Part shown: positions 10,920 to 22,000 of the stretch, piece by piece
Layout: every line of letters starts with the position of its first letter
Position numbering within the stretch: position 1 is the first letter of the stretch
NCBI RefSeq assembly: GCF_025370935.1
Contig: NC_133472.1
Location: forward strand, 44,771,308-44,835,307
DNA from: Choristoneura fumiferana
Taxonomy: Eukaryota > Arthropoda > Insecta > Lepidoptera > Tortricidae
Length of the DNA: 64,000 nt
Direction: 5' to 3'
Notes under the pieces: generated by a model
Seen by the model: only the letters and a program-made list of their open reading frames with translations
The model's database searches: none
What the model was told of the DNA's origin: nothing
Translations under genes and position numbers: made by a program

Positions 10920-13712
10920 GGCTCCATGAAAGGGTACAAGTCTGAATTTGGCCAAATTGAGTTATATAGACCAAAACACAAAAAAAAATAACGCATCGAT
11001 TGGTGTAAACGGATCTAAGATATCTTTTAAAACAACGGAGTTTTCTGGTGGTCAAGAGTAGAACTGCCTTAAAAAAGTTAGCAACAGAGGGTACTTGTCA
11101 AGTTGTATTTCTATTAACTAAAGTTTTGTTTGTGATTTATGATCTAAATTTAGTTGTACGTGCTGTTTTTTCATATGGCGGGTGTAAAAAATCTAAGCAC
11201 ACTTGAACCCTAAAACAAGAACAGATTTATTTAGTTTACATTGATACAAGTTAAGTTCAATCTCTTTACACAAAAAATAAAATAAAATATAAGATTAAGT
11301 CGAGCTGCGCCCGTTTTCACAAATCGAATATAAAAAAGTTTACGTGGAAAAGGATATAAGTCTTTGCGCGGAGGAATGAGCGGGTGAGTAGGGAGACACG
11401 GCGCTCACGGATGAGCCACAATCGTGTGCGCTGACTTGTGCAGGGAGAACGCGCTTGCGAGCTGCGCAGTTGACGGTTACGCGATTAAGTTATATCCTTT
11501 TACACCATTTTATTATTAAACTAATATGGCACATTGCATTAATTTTAAGGGTATTAATTAAGATGTATCCTTGACACCAATCATTTAATAAGAATGATTA
11601 AGAAAATCAAAATATCCATAGGACTAAAACTATTATTTAATTTAAATATCTAAAACTAAAACTTTAATTAAAAAGAGAGGTGGGCTTCTTGGCATGGTGC
11701 CCATCACGCAGGCAGCATTCCCGCGTTGAACTCCGATTGCGATTCTTTGCGCGAGAAAGCTGCCGGCGCGAGGGTTGCCTGTTGCCTCCCTTAACCTATT
11801 GCTGAGCTCCCTGTGTAGCTCCAGCGCACCCTTACCCAAGGACCTAGAGTCTCGACGCCGAAAGCAAAGAATGATATTGGGCGCCGAGACAGCTATATTT
11901 TGTGACCTTGAGGTGTTCCCGGGCGTCTACCGCCGCCCCGCACGATTGGTAGTTGCTGTTAGGTAGGACGCCGCCAGGGTGTCTGTACAGGTAGCGTCCC
12001 ACACCAGCGCACGGCCAGTCTTCCAGGGTATCAACGACATTCCGTCAGGGCGCTTGCCATCGCTCCATACAATCTGGGGCTACAGAGCGGAGGGAACGTT
12101 GGCACTAAAGAAACCCTTCTGAGAATGTCGTTGAGAGTAGCGTGGCGGGACAGTCGGTCGGCACCTGAGGAACAGGACAGGCCATGTTGGCCGAGACGGT
12201 CCACTGGAGCCCCACAAGAAACACAGTTGTTACTTTCGCAGATCCCAACTCCAGCCGTAGACCAGCAGCTATGCGTAGTGTCTGGGTCGATAAAAGTTCT
12301 AGTGTTGGGAGAGGGGTATGCATGGAGCCAGTAACCAGATTCTGGCTTGGACACAGCTAACAGTCTGTCCCGGTCCCTGCCTGTTATAGTTTCTATTAAT
12401 GCCTATAAGGTGGTGACGGAGGCTATTGTACTCCAGGCCCTTCGCCTATGTGGTTTGGACGGGAGATTTGGACTCGGTCCAGCTAGCGAGTCATTCGTGG
12501 CCTCGTTCAAGCATGCAATCTCGTAGTTAATGCTGCTGGAGCTTTGAGTATTCTACCTGCGAGATCTAGCGTGCTGTGGATCGAAGATAGGAATGCCGGC
12601 AAAGCTACACTTGAAATTTTGCGAGTTCCTAAGCCGCCGTTCTTATCGGTAAAGTGGCTTGGGTCCATGCCTGCTCGCTGAGATAAATGCTCAAAATGTT
12701 TTAAATTTGGGTTTTCATGAGACTATCAATTAGGTATCATCAAATGGGGGAATTTTCGAATGAGGCAACAGCGAAGCAGGTAAGTAAAAGGGCCACTTCA
12801 ACAAAAAAAAAATAACGAGGACAAACAAAAGTTTAATATCTCTGAAACTGCAATTTTCAGTTTTAAAAAGGCAGAATTTCCTAATTTTGACTACAATACA
12901 AGACGTATGATGACGATCAATGGCACACGGTATGTCTTCTATGAAGACGCGGAAAATCCCCTCTACCTAGTGTGTTTGACATACTTAGATACTAATGATG
13001 AGAAATTTTAAGTTTGTTTTAAACAGGCATTTTTTATGTTTGCATGTGAGATTTTTGAAAATTTATAGCGTTTTTGAATAGATATTTAAATAATTTCGTT
13101 TGTCAAATAAATAAATAAAATAAAATATTTAAATAATTTCATGTGTGTTTTATTCACTCAACTTGGATACAAGTAGCATTTTGAATTTTTCATTATTATT
13201 TAAGTCTACTTATAACTAAAAACACAATAAAAAAAAAAACGTGCAAAAGGCTACATGTCTGTTATGTCTGTAATTAAGTCCAAAGAACTGCATAAATTGA
13301 AAAATGCAATCATTTTCTACACCATTAGTTCGTAAGCTAGTCTTCTGTGGATAATATTATACATGTACTACAAAAAACATTCCGGATGCGTACCCTTTTT
13401 CACTTCGTATAAAATTACGAAAACTTGGTGAATAGCGATATATATAGCCACTTGAACCTTTTTACACTTATTTTTATACTTCTATTTTGGATACAAGTAG
13501 TTAATTTATAAACTAATAGATCAAGAGCAAAAATAACATTCCCATAAGAAAGAGCGCAATTAATTTAGTGCTTTAACATACCACATTTATTAGTATATGT
13601 AAATACACAAGTGTAATGAACGTAAGTTTGAATCATCTCGGGGCGTAACTGTTTTTTGCGTCTCCTGTAAACTTGGTTTTTCGACATGTACCCCTTTTCA
13701 CTGGAGCCACAG
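10920..13712. mobile_element. 2.8 kb TIR insertion present only in copy 1
   Basis: Copy 2 (about 35401) reads straight across the site. In copy 1 the site is split and the 10 bp acataatgtt occurs on both sides (10910-10919 and 13713-13722), as a target-site duplication would. Inner ends are inverted: ggctccatgaaagggtaca on the left and, reversed, tggctccagtgaaaaggggt on the right. It carries no intact transposase that I can see. Its cargo includes a decayed reverse-transcriptase C-terminus (11640-12690, minus) and a small inverted element (about 11339-11505). A 9-10 bp duplication would suit a Mutator-like element, but this is only inference. Confidence 0.7.
11640..12690 (-). pseudogene. Decayed retroelement polyprotein, C-terminal part
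   Basis: Minus-strand reading gives recognisable pieces of the C-terminal region of a widespread invertebrate reverse-transcriptase protein: DPSHFTDKNGGLGTRKISSV; then PESGYWLHAYPSPNTRTFID and CVSCGAPVDRLGQHGLSCSS (Cys/His motif); then PDGMSLIPWKTGRALVWDAT; then AGSFLAQRIAIGVQRGNAAC. The pieces are in different frames with stops between them, so the gene is dead. No polymerase YxDD region is seen. It lies inside the copy-1-specific insertion. Confidence 0.65.
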
Positions 13713-13769
13713 ACATAATGTTTGTAATTCATCAAAATATAATATAGGTACTTAATTACAATCTGCAGC

Positions 13770-14412
13770 GGAAGTGGATGAGCGGTTACGGTGCTCAAAA
13801 TGATCTTGTGGGCAGGGCCGTCTTTCACCTATTAGAGGCCCTGGAGGGCTACTACAAAACTCGAAGTTCGTGTCGTGCGGCCCCTCTGACACTTATACTA
13901 TTATATACGAGAGCGAGAGGGACGGTACGATACCAAAATTCGAGTTTCGTAGTAGCCCTGCTGGGCACAACATGCCGCATACTGCATGCGACTACCTAAG
14001 CCTGATTTTCAGGCGAGAGTTGAGTAGCTATCGGTTATCGTTTGGTTATGTAGTGGGGACTAGGGGGCTCCAATCCATCGCGGGGCCCTGGGCACGTGCC
14101 CAGTGTGCCCAGTGGGGAAGAGGGGCCTGCTTGTAGGGGGAGGCTCACATAGAGATCTCTCTCCAGGCAGGTGTTATGCCTGGGGAACGAAGTCCGAAGG
14201 ACGAGCGTCAGAAGTTGTATGTTGTATATAATAAGCGTCAGAGTTGAGAAACTTCGATAGCGCCATGTAGAACAGGTCGGAGTTTCTATAGTTGCTCACT
14301 AGATGGCGCTAGGAGTCGCTACAATTTAAACACTCCTATTACCTTGGCAGTAGAGTCGAGTGTTGATCATTTTTAGCACCATAACTGCTCATCCACTTCT
14401 GCTGCTGACTGC
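13770..14412. mobile_element. Foldback element with inner MITE, copy 1
   Basis: The ends are inverted: gtggatgagcggttacggtg near 13775 and, reversed, the same motif ending near 14405 (agcaccataactgctcatcc). Inside are a palindromic MITE (13844-13960) and a GC-rich stretch around 14050-14190. A partly matching sequence also occurs at 3340-3430. The element recurs at about 35430-36092. Confidence 0.55.
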
Positions 14413-14900
14413 TTAAACGAACAGAATGGGCAGTCGGTCTTGGGTAACCAATATGATCGAATGAAGTCCCCTGAATTTGAATAAATAGAAAGAAGTAAAA
14501 CATGAGAGCCATCTATTGTCAAGTAGCTGAACTACAGTCACGCATGTGTGAAAAGCAGTATCATGATTCATGAATCGTTGGCGTAGCGTAGTGGTGGTGA
14601 GGGGTGCGGTTCGCCCCGGGCGGCAATTTGGGGGGGGGGGCAGCTAAATTTCGTAATAAATACATTATAGTGAATATTATCTAGATAATAATTATACGAG
14701 TATTCCACAGTTTGATGCGGACCGACTAGGATGAGCAGAATTTTTTCTATTACTTATAGGTACTGTGATGAAATCGGGGAATCCCCTTTCTAAAATAATG
14801 ACATCTCAGTTTTTTTTAAGGCCTCACAAGAGGGCGGCAATTTTTTCATAAAAATTATCCTATGTCCTTCACCAAAACTCAAAAATGTCATCTAGATCGG

Positions 14901-15016
14901 CTGGGCTACTACGAAACTCGAAGTTCGTATCTAAGCGTCCCTCTCGCTCTCGTATTAAATAGTATAAGTGTCAGAGGGACCGTACGACACGAACTTCGAG
15001 TTTCGTAGTAGCCCAG
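14901..15016. repeat. Palindromic MITE, GCTACTACGAAACT family
   Basis: Full-length member with arms ctgggctactacgaaactcg and cgagtttcgtagtagcccag around an AATACGAG/AGTATAAG centre. It directly abuts a SINE-like repeat that follows at about 15018-15210. Confidence 0.8.
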
Positions 15017-15017
15017 C

Positions 15018-15210
15018 GGTTCCTCTATCGTGCGCCCGCGGGAACTATATATTTTTCCGGCATAAAAACTATCTTATGTTCTTTTCAGGGTGTCAAACTA
15101 TCGCCATACCAAATTTCATCAGGATCGGTTGAGTATTTTACGAGTGAAAGCCGAACAAACATACAGAGAAACACTAACAGTCACTTTTCCATTTACATAG
15201 TAGTAAGGAT
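15018..15210 (+). repeat. SINE-like dispersed repeat (CGCGGGAACTAT family), copy 1
   Basis: Begins with cgcccgcgggaactatatat, contains ccggcataaaaactatctta and aaatttcatcaggatcggttgag, then an acaaacatacagagaaacac stretch and a tail with tagtagtaaggat. The same layout occurs at about 19986-20213, 36716-36895, 42523-42743, 42995-43218 and 61829-61997. No coding capacity. Lepidopteran repeats of this type are thought to borrow the tail of an RTE-like LINE; that assignment is inference. Confidence 0.6.
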
Positions 15211-15832
15211 TAAGGACACTTTAAAAAAAAAATAGGGACATTTTGTATATGAATATATATATATATATAATTAATGTATATTTTATTTCCTCTCAGGTTT
15301 TAAAACTTCTAACTTAATGTCTATGGCATTGCTTTATAACCTTTTATTTACCTTTGTAATAAAGAGTTATTGTATTGTAACAATTTATTGTACAACATAC
15401 AATAATACAATTCATTACTTACCTGAATATTACATAAACAATATAATCAAATCTTTGAAGTTAAATTGAACCAATTTCTGTCATATTGAGCTGAAAATTG
15501 ACAAGTATTTTGTAGCACCTATGACAATGGTATAAAAAGTGCCTCGGGCAAAAAAAATGCCCAACCCAATGTCATTGTATATAAAATTTTAAAAACTTCA
15601 AATAACCTTAGCTACACATATAATTTTAGCTACACATCCTAAAGTAGATATTCCTGAGACCCGTCAGTGTGTGTATTTATTTTCATCAAAAACAAATAAG
15701 CTATAAATGAATTTAACACAACACTACTGATAAAGTCCCTGCTATGAGTTACGCTATATCTATATACCGTATTTTGTTTGAATGATCAGAGATGATATCA
15801 TTGACATCTATCTATCTGTTATTTAAATTAGC

Positions 15833-15947
15833 AGAGGCCGTATTGCCTAACGATTTTGGCGCTAGTGATTGCAATCAAATGACAGTTTATGTATGAGAAA
15901 TCTAAGCTGTCATTTGATTGTAATCACAAGCCCAATACGGCCCCAGA
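15833..15947. repeat. Palindromic MITE (GGCCGTATTGCC family), copy 1
   Basis: Inverted repeat: gaggccgtattgcctaacg outside and tgcaatcaaatgacag inside, matched on the right by ctgtcatttgattgtaatca and aatacggcccc. The copy at 37524-37661 has a right arm longer by about 23 bp, restoring the full match to the left arm, so this copy has an internal deletion. Confidence 0.6.
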
Positions 15948-16499
15948 GCTTAGTGCAAACATGCCTTTATGATTGTTTTTGAGAATCCAACAAATTTAAT
16001 AGTATCATACCAGAAGTATTATATAGTTATATATTAGTATATGGTTTGATTGATTTGAAATACATATGAAAATTAAAATATGCTAGAAACAAGATGCCAA
16101 ATTATTTGACATAATTATACTATAATAATGCTTTAATAATAAAGTTAGTCTTGCTAAGTATGATGTAATGTAATTTTTTTAATAAACTTGATATTTATTT
16201 AGTTCTATTGATTAGTTCATTTTTCAAGAGAGTCTAGTACAAAATAGATAAGGTTAACATTATGTATTTTTATTAAACTAGCTGTTGTTTGTGACACCAT
16301 CCGCAAAGAAGTATGAAAAACAGTTTACATCCTATTCTCAGACTCGGGTAGGACCCACACAAAAAAAAACATTAAAATTGGTCAAGGTGTTTCGAAGGAG
16401 TTTGGTCACAAACATTTTTAGTTAGATAAGTTATAGATTGGACACACCTGATTAAATTGCATTGCTTCATTGCAACAAAGGTATAGAATGTGTAGAACA

Positions 16500-16640
16500 C
16501 TCGGGTGACACTCTTTCTTGGCCCGGATAATACACGCCCATAGAAATTGACATGAGCTTCCATGGGCGCGTCCACAAAAACAGGGTCCGTATTTCCATGT
16601 CGGTATTGTCGGGCCGGGGAAAGTGTGTCACTTGAACATT
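16500..16640. repeat. Inverted repeat of GGTGACACT/CCGACATGGAAAT family, deleted form
   Basis: Carries gggtgacactctttcttggc on the left and gtatttccatgtcggtattg with gggccggggaaagtgtgtca on the right. In copy 2 (about 38213-38375) the left arm continues with accgtcatggaaataccgac, absent here, so this copy lost about 55 bp. Related pieces lie at 48225-48310 and 49470-49600. Confidence 0.55.
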
Positions 16641-16769
16641 CTTCGCACACTAGTTTAAACAAAAATGAATAATGAGATTCAATTGTCATATAACTAACCT
16701 TACTTACTAGCTGCTTTGGAACCCTTCATGGGCTATTAATCAATAGGATTGTGTTTAAGAAAAAAAAGC

Positions 16770-17470
16770 GGCCAAGTGCGAGCCGGACTCGCCCATGAAG
16801 GGTTCCAAAGCAGCAAGTAACAAAATATAAACATTAAAAATAAAGTTGTGTTAAATACTTGTGATGTATACATATCATTTAATAATATTGTAAACCTGTT
16901 TTAAAAAAAATATATATATACCTCGTTGAGTTTCTTGCCGGATTCTTCTCAGCAGAGGTTTTTCCGAACCGGTAGTAGATTTTTTTTGACATTAATAAGT
17001 GCTTGTTATAGCCTAAATTGAATAAAGATATTTTGACTTTGACTTTGACTTTGATAAGTTTCCTTTACTTTACGATTTATGACGTATTAAAAAAACTACT
17101 TACTACATCTCGTTCAAACCAATTTTCAGTGCAAGTTTGCATGGTAACGTACATAATATATTTTTTATAGTTTTAATATTCTCTTATTTTAGAAGTTACT
17201 GGGGACACACACACATTTTACCACTTTGGAAGAGTCTCTTGTGCAAACTATTCAGTTCTAAGTATGGGGAACTCCAAAAATTTTTTTTTTTCTATTTCTG
17301 TGTGAAAATCTTAATGCGGTTCAAAGAATACATCTACTTATCAACTTTCAACAGTAAAGTTCTTATAGTTTTGGTAAAAAGTGGCTCTGACATACGGACG
17401 GACAAACAGACAGAGACATGACGAATTCATAAGGGTTCCGTTTTTTGCCATTTGGCTAAGGAACCCTAAA
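16770..17470 (+). mobile_element. Composite dispersed repeat (CGGCCAAGTGCGAGCCGGACTC) with nested LINE tail, copy 1
   Basis: Starts gcggccaagtgcgagccgga and ends in ggacggacaaacagacagag and aagggttccg. It is interrupted at about 16920-17055 by a LINE-like 3' end (gtttcttgccggattcttct, gaataaagatatttt, then repeated tttgac units). A largely complete, inverted relative without the LINE tail runs from about 63715 down to 63215. Copy 2 lies at about 38515-39215. Confidence 0.55.
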
Positions 17471-17614
17471 AAAGACCCAATGTTTTGCCAGGAACTGCAT
17501 TCCTACAGTATTACAAAATTCTGTAGATCCATGTCTGTATATTGTTAAAACAACACTTACTTTATTACTAAAGGAGTTCCCTACATTTCTACATTACTTA
17601 TATCTAGTTGTGGA

Positions 17615-18343
17615 TTAGAGCACAAAATTGTCATGTTGTATTGCCAAGTTTAATGCTTCTATATCCGTGAACACATGCTTACAGGCTGGTGGTGTCTCAG
17701 TTACATCAACATTGACAAGCACAGAATGCCATCCCGCTGCCCTGGCTCCCTCGTAGTCCTTCTCAACATCGTCCCCAATGTGCAGACACTCTGATGGTGC
17801 CACAAACCCTTTAAACTCCTGCATCGCATAATCAAATATGCGCTTGTCTGGTTTACTAAAACCAACATCGTAAGATGTTATAACAAAATCAAAATGGCTA
17901 CCTAAACTTATATTAGTCAATACCTCGTACAGCCGTGGGTCGTAGTTAGATATGACGCCGATCGAAATACCTTTGCCGCGCAGTAGAGTCAGCAGTTTTT
18001 CGCTCCCGTGGGCTTTGCACCAACATTTCGTAGTTTTGAAATCCTCGATGAGGCGTTTAGCGATGCCGTCGACGTCCGCTGCGGCTGGAAGTAGCCCCGT
18101 GAACGATGACTTGACGATCTGTCGCCACCATTCTTCCCAACAAATGGTATCTCTGCCAAAATTGGGATGCTTTTTATCAATCGTTTTGAAGCTTTTTAGT
18201 GACAGAGTTTTCACCTGTTGCGCGTCGACGGTGAAGCCGAAATCTTGAGCGACGTCTGCGTAGTACTGCCATGGGGGGACGCGGAATTTTAATATCGTAT
18301 TAGTTGCATCTAATGTGACCAATTTTATTCCTCGTAAGCTCAT
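17615..18343 (-). CDS. HDHD3: HAD-like hydrolase, HDHD3/Reg-2 family, copy 1 (intact)
   Basis: A 242-residue single-exon protein of the haloacid dehalogenase superfamily, closest to vertebrate HDHD3 and Drosophila rhythmically expressed gene 2 (Reg-2). Length fits the family. Visible motifs: motif I LDATNT with nucleophile candidate D12; a helical cap with W69, WW72-73 and a CWC at 107-109; motif II Ser S132 in ISNYD; motif III Lys K164 in SKPDKR; motif IV HIGDDVEKD with D191, D192 and D196. The usual +2 acid/base Asp of motif I is Thr (T14), as I recall for Reg-2, so substrate and activity are uncertain; probably soluble. Start: first Met, just before the beta strand that leads into motif I. 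It ends 44 bp from a small ORF on the same strand. The copy at 39367 differs by Q75K and T143S. Confidence 0.93.
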   Translation of the reverse strand: MSLRGIKLVTLDATNTILKFRVPPWQYYADVAQDFGFTVDAQQVKTLSLKSFKTIDKKHPNFGRDTICWEEWWRQIVKSSFTGLLPAAADVDGIAKRLIEDFKTTKCWCKAHGSEKLLTLLRGKGISIGVISNYDPRLYEVLTNISLGSHFDFVITSYDVGFSKPDKRIFDYAMQEFKGFVAPSECLHIGDDVEKDYEGARAAGWHSVLVNVDVTETPPACKHVFTDIEALNLAIQHDNFVL

Positions 18344-18387
18344 TTTTAATTCATGATATCATGTATCAACTGTCAAGTCAACACTGG

Positions 18388-18619
18388 CTAACGCTTTTTG
18401 CTAAAGTAATCTTTTACTTCTTCGTCGTCATTAAATACTTCTCTGTCTTCTAAATTGGAAACCACATTTTTGTATAAAATAAAGGACGAATACTTGAAAA
18501 ATAGCACAGTGCAAAAATAAATATAAATATATTTTTTATACATTTTTTTTTTTTTTTGTCGTGTGACTTTACATTTTGATGGACTATGGTTTAGCTTAAC
18601 AGCCACTGACCGAAATGCC
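18388..18619 (-). CDS. Small ORF or terminal exon of unknown gene, copy 1
   Basis: I do not recognise this protein. An open frame of 77 residues runs from MAFRSVAVKL to a polar acidic end, EDREVFNDDEEVKDYFSKKR. A good splice acceptor (tgctatttttcaag) sits at about 18494-18507, so the last 34-35 residues may be a true terminal exon and the Lys/Tyr/Ile-rich middle may be intron read through. Against this, copy 2 keeps the whole frame open although it has lost 3 bases net in two places. The stop lies 44 bp beyond the start codon of the HAD gene. It lies upstream of and divergent from SelK, so the two may share a promoter region (18620-19057). Confidence 0.35.
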
Positions 18620-19057
18620 ATGAAGTGCCATGAGTCCTTACTGTAGTAACTTTATATGGTCTACAAAATTTATATTACTGACAGTACATAAGCATCCATT
18701 TCAAATATATTTTTTATTTTTGCATTTGTATATTTCAAATAATGTATTGATTTTGTGAATAACGTTGCCATTCATGATCTATTCGCTCGCTCCAACCGCT
18801 CTCCACCACAGATTACTAATATGTAGCTAGCTACTCTCCCTCCACTCCAACATGCTGGATAAACTGTCAAGTTGACAGACCGACTGACAGTTCGCCTTCG
18901 CCTAAACTCTGCCTGCCTCCTCGTCTCGCTCGCTCAACTCAAGTCGAACCCGACCACTAGTATTTTTATTTTTATATATTAAGCATCATAATAACAATTT
19001 GTGATTCGACAGTTTTTTTATTTTCTCACATATCAAGAATCAAATTCAGACACAATC

Positions 19058-22000
19058 ATGCCATATGTGAATAAAGGTATGGATAACAGTTTTATTATTT
19101 ACAAAGTAGGCCACGTCAGTGTTATTGTTTCTAAGCATTTTTATCTCGAAACTTCGGCACAACTTTGACCTATTTCAAATCGCTTCCTAAAACAACTGTA
19201 TATTTACACAGTAAGTTAATTACAAAATTCTCATTGCTTCATTAATTTTCAAATTATACACCATTGCTGTTCTGACACTTGCGGGAAGTGGGAAGGATTA
19301 TACAGGAAACTATGATAAGATTGTAAAAGGGCAATAATATACATGCAAATTTTTATTTATTTTTTAACAATGTCTTATTTTAAGTGGTAGTAATAAAGGT
19401 TTTTTTATTTATTTAATGGATTCCAGGCTCCTCAAATTGAGCCACCAGTTTTGTTGACTCTATGATTTAATAAATTTACACAAGCTTTAATAAATTCTCT
19501 ATGATTTCAGTCAGTGATGAAATCATTGTTTGTCTGTATGTCTTGCATAATACTAGTTCATATCATTCAACATTATAATAGTAATATGATTCAACACTTG
19601 CACAATCCTTCTTTACTATAATAAAATAAATAATAGTAAGTGATTTAATTAAGTAGATTTTGTTTGTAGGAAGTTATCTCTCTGAAATTAGTCACTGAAC
19701 TGATAAAAAAATATTTAGCTGGTAAAAAGCTTTTATTAATGATTAACGTTAACATAACTCTTCAGTTAACAAGATTGGGTCCTGGAATTCCATAAACCTG
19801 GCTCCCAGACGATTTCACTTCTGAATATTCGAATTTTACTTCACTTAATGTCTTTTCAGAGTCCCATATTGTTGAAGGGAAAAACAAAACCCTTATACAA
19901 TCCCTATGTTGTCTGTCTGTCCATCTGTCAAGACTCCGTCAAGTCTCAGGAATGCGTGGAGCTATCAAGTTGAAATTATAATCAAACTAGCTTTCGCCCG
20001 CGGCTTCGCCTTTGCATATGCGGTTATCGCGCGCTGTTCCCTCGGGAACTCTCCATTTTTTCGGAATTAAAAGTAGCCTATGTCACTTTCTGCCCATAAA
20101 CTGTCTCTATGCCGAAAATCACGTCAAACCGTCGCTCCGTTTCGACGTGAAAGACGGACAAACATACAAACATACAAACACACTTTCGCATTTATAATAT
20201 TAGTATAAGTATGGATGGAATGATGCCCACAAGCCATGGTATTCCCTAAGATGGCTTGGTGTGTATAGGCAGTGCCAGGAGATTTGAAGTGAATGATTAC
20301 ACTTACAGCTAGAAAAAACAATAAATTAAAAAAATCAAAAAACCCGACTGCCTTAAAAAATACTAAAAAGAAGAACACAAGTCTAGTGGGCTAGAACTTT
20401 GTTAAGTAGCTAACTTAATGTTTAACAGTGGGGACCCATTCCCATTAGGTAAGAATTTTTGAGTGTCACGATTTAAATGGGTAAAGTAAATGATTTTTTT
20501 AAATGTATTGTTTTATTTCACACTTATCTGTGTAAATGGCATATTAAAACGGTTATAATCCGTATATTTTTAGAATGGGCTATTTATTAGCTTTCATTTG
20601 ATACCCCACTCAATAGGTTTGAATAAAAATCATTTTTTGAAAACTTACAATTTGACGCCAAAAATCCGCCATTTTGATTTTTAAGAATTTCATGTACCCA
20701 GTGTCACTCGCATCATTAAGACGAATCCAATGACGTATCATTTATCAAAATCGGTTCAGCCGTTTAGTAGTTACGAGAAGACAGGAATAAATTCTTCGAA
20801 AGTCAAATTCTTCGCAGTCGGGTAAAACAAACTGATGGCACAAAAGGCGAATGAATGAAATGTATGAGTAAATGTCGAAAACCTGCTGTCATTACACGAC
20901 ATGTTCTTGGGTGCGTGACCTCAACTCTGGTGGCACTTTCTATACATCTCTTTTTTTTACATTTCAGATGGTGTTCTAGTACAAAAAACTCCATTCTCAA
21001 TCTATGGTCTATTTTGGTCAATAGTCAACTTCTGTTATCTGTGGTAAGTATTCTTTATTACTCTTTCTCGATTGACGTCCAACTGGCTTTTAATAAAGTC
21101 TGGCATAGGGGACTGATATTCAAAACAAAATAAAAATTACCATATAATTTATACATGCTTCTAAAATCTTACCAAGGACGAAACGAACTTTATAGTTAAA
21201 ATTAATGGCGCATGCTTAAAGTTTTATGATGTGAAGGATGGAGTTCCCCAGGGATCGGTTTTGGGACCAACATTCTTCTGACCTACCATCGACAAATGCC
21301 ATACTCACTGCGACAATTGTGCTTGAAATTGCATGTTGCATGAACACACGTTTGTTGCATAGACGTAACTATCGTAAGGTCACGGGTGAGCAAAGTAACT
21401 TTCACATTTGTTATGTTGGTAAAGATGGTGTCAACTATTATAAAGCCCACATTTCGACTCTGCTCGTGTCGTAAAATCGAAGTTCGTGTCGTATCGTCCC
21501 TCTGACACTTATATACTATTTAATACGAGAGTGAGAGAGACGGTACTATACGAACTTCGAATTTCAGAGTAGGCCCTCTGTTGGTAATTCCTCTGTAGTA
21601 GGAACTGCATATTATAAAAACAACACTAACAATACCGTTTATGGTTTTCAAAGGTGCCAATCCCTGATCAACGCAGACTTTAATAAGCACGGAGACAAGT
21701 ATACACGGACCTACAGCAAGCCTGGTGGGGGGTGAGTAAACTGTTCGTTTTTAACCCCCGACGAAAAAAGAGGGGTGTTATAAGTTACTATGTGTGTCTG
21801 TCTGTGGCACCGTAGCTCTTAAACGGGTGGACCTATTTGAATGCGGTTTTTTAAATTTAAAATCAGGGTTTCTAGCAATGGTTCTTAGACATGTTTCGCC
21901 AAAATCGGCCCAGCCGTTTGAGATATTTAACTTTGAAGTGACATAGTCGGGGGTTTTCCAACTTTTTGTTGGTAAGGTTATTATACAACTGCCATGTACT

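Larger units (their letters stand above)
9999..17614. other. Intergenic region between Eph and HDHD3, copy 1
   Basis: No supported gene. Filled largely by transposon-derived DNA: palindromic MITEs, the 2.8 kb copy-specific insertion (10920-13712), a foldback element (13770-14412), a SINE-like repeat, an AT microsatellite (15249-15270), and a composite repeat with LINE tail (16770-17470). 10000-10750 and 15300-15800 hold nothing I recognise. Confidence 0.6.

Noticed and set aside
11775..12334. Short plus-strand ORFs
   Set aside because: They are antisense to the decayed reverse-transcriptase fragment.
20855..21133. 92-residue ORF around SelK exon 2
   Set aside because: It reads the exon in a wrong frame and runs through both splice sites; the exon 20968-21043 in the SelK frame explains the conservation.
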